Part shown: positions 15,513-16,438 of the stretch, one piece after another | How positions within the stretch are numbered: the stretch's first letter is position 1 | Layout of the letters: every line of letters starts with the position of its first letter | Source: Fidelibacterota bacterium UBA7303 | GTDB taxonomy: Bacteria; Fidelibacterota; Marinisomatia; Marinisomatales; UBA1611 | Reading direction: 5' to 3' | Assembly (NCBI GenBank): GCA_002471805.1 | Contig: DKQR01000030.1 | Coordinates: forward strand, 5,940-22,377 | Length of the DNA: 16,438 nt | Notes under the pieces: generated by a model | Databases searched by the model: none | Told to the model about the DNA's origin: nothing | Seen by the model: only the letters and a program-made list of their open reading frames with translations | Position numbers and translations under genes: made by a program

Positions 15513-16438
15513 ATGAGTATGAATAACCAAATTAAAACAAAAACCCCTTCCTTGTCCGCACAGGATATTTCCGCTCCCGCCCTGTTTGACCAATTTGGCC
15601 GTATCTTTGATTATCTCCGCATTGCGGTCAATGAAAAATGCAACCTGCGCTGTATCTACTGCATGCCGGAAAAAGGGGTGCCGTTTAAACCTTTGAATGC
15701 ACTGCTTACCACGGCGGAAATCACACGCCTGCTGGAGGTCACGGCGCGCCTGGGTGTTAACAAAGTACGTTTTACCGGCGGGGAACCCTTGCTACGCAAG
15801 GATATTACAGAATTGGTTTATGCGGCAGCAGGTACACCAGGAATCCAATCTGTGCACCTGACCACAAATGGTCTCCTGCTGGAATCGATGGTACCGAAAC
15901 TGCAGGAGGCAGGCCTGACCGGGGTCAATATCAGCCTGGATACCCTGAAACCTGATAGATTCAAACAGATAACGCGCCGGGAGGGGTTAGCCCAGGTAAT
16001 GGCTGGACTGGATGCTGCCCTGGCGGCTGGGTTGCTATCTACGAAACTGAATGTGGTGGCCATGCGTAACTTCAATGTGGATGAACTGAGCCAATTCACG
16101 GAACTGACCAGGGACCGGAAAATTGTAGTACGGTTTATTGAACTGATGCCTTTTGATTCTCACCAGATCTGGAAGACGGGTGAATTCTACGGCGAAAATC
16201 AAATAATAGGGGATTTGCAGCGGGCATTTCCGCATTTGATTGCTGATAAGGGGTCACGGACGGAACACATTATTTACCGGGTACCGGGCTACCGGGGAAA
16301 AATCGCCGTGATTCCCGCCTATTCCCGCCATTTATGCGGTGCCTGCAACCGTATCCGTATTACCGCCGATGGTAAAATATTGAATTGTCTTTTTTCACAT
16401 GAAGAAACCAATGTAATTGACCGGCTGCGTTCCGGTGC
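15513..16438 (+). CDS. moaA: GTP 3',8-cyclase MoaA (molybdenum cofactor biosynthesis), partial
   Basis: MoaA is a radical SAM enzyme that, with MoaC, converts GTP to cyclic pyranopterin monophosphate, the first step of molybdenum cofactor synthesis. The protein shows the SAM cluster motif CNLRCIYC (Cys43, Cys47, Cys50), the RFTGGEPLLR motif, the LTTNG and NISLDTL elements, and the second-cluster motif CGACNRIRITADGKILNC (CX2CX13C). It lacks its C-terminus because the window ends after about 308 codons; the usual length is 320-340. ATG 15513 is chosen, with in-frame ATG 15519 equally possible; GGGA at 15500-15503 is the likely ribosome site. The higher GC content and conserved sequence set it apart from the neighbouring accessory genes. 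Confidence 0.97.
   Translation, partial: MSMNNQIKTKTPSLSAQDISAPALFDQFGRIFDYLRIAVNEKCNLRCIYCMPEKGVPFKPLNALLTTAEITRLLEVTARLGVNKVRFTGGEPLLRKDITELVYAAAGTPGIQSVHLTTNGLLLESMVPKLQEAGLTGVNISLDTLKPDRFKQITRREGLAQVMAGLDAALAAGLLSTKLNVVAMRNFNVDELSQFTELTRDRKIVVRFIELMPFDSHQIWKTGEFYGENQIIGDLQRAFPHLIADKGSRTEHIIYRVPGYRGKIAVIPAYSRHLCGACNRIRITADGKILNCLFSHEETNVIDRLRSG

Overview
The window looks like the genome of a Gram-negative bacterium of the FCB superphylum, most likely Candidatus Marinimicrobia or a neighbour such as Calditrichota or Balneolota. The main evidence is a textbook type IX secretion (T9SS) type A sorting domain with the NPFNP signature at the end of the 1112-residue protein (9540-9797), a GNPY...IDWDD module in the same protein, signal peptides on most proteins, outer-membrane-like C-termini ending in Phe, and MORN_2 repeats of the YHDNGRIKEQG type. 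Phylum placement is inference. Every gene is on the + strand. No tRNA, rRNA, insertion sequence or CRISPR array was seen.

Region 1 (1-6172) is a tightly packed operon: the tail of an unrecognised beta-rich protein, a 134-aa two-helix membrane protein resembling GldL, a 477-aa single-anchor periplasmic protein resembling GldM, a 589-aa exported protein carrying SHD1-like (SLA1 homology domain 1) segments, and a 762-aa exported protein with three cadherin/tandem-95 type domains and an outer-membrane-like C-terminal half. Together they read as a divergent T9SS-type proton-driven motor, with two unfamiliar envelope proteins where gldN would be expected.

Region 2 (6173-9800) holds a small signal-peptide gene interrupted by an in-frame TAG, then a 1112-aa parallel beta-helix protein with a T9SS sorting domain, a plausible cargo of such a secretion system. 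Region 3 (9801-10134) is a very AT-rich control region with repeated TTAAAGTA half-sites and inverted repeats.

Region 4 (10135-14506) is one giant exported protein. It combines a coiled coil, a Tyr/Asp/Thr-rich 14-residue repeat, one MORN_2 repeat, a TonB C-terminal domain, two sensor-kinase-type input domains without any kinase, and six more MORN_2 repeats. A strong hairpin terminator follows it.

Region 5 (14580-15298) is a two-gene unit: a small Cys-containing anchored protein and a CsgG/TolB-N-like exported protein, coupled by a GTGA overlap. Region 6 (15299-16438) is a structured leader, possibly a molybdenum-cofactor riboswitch, followed by moaA, which runs off the end of the window.

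The most promising candidates for an undescribed system are the GldLM-like motor operon with its two novel envelope partners, and the giant TonB_C/sensor/MORN fusion protein. All family assignments were made by reading motifs; no database search was run.
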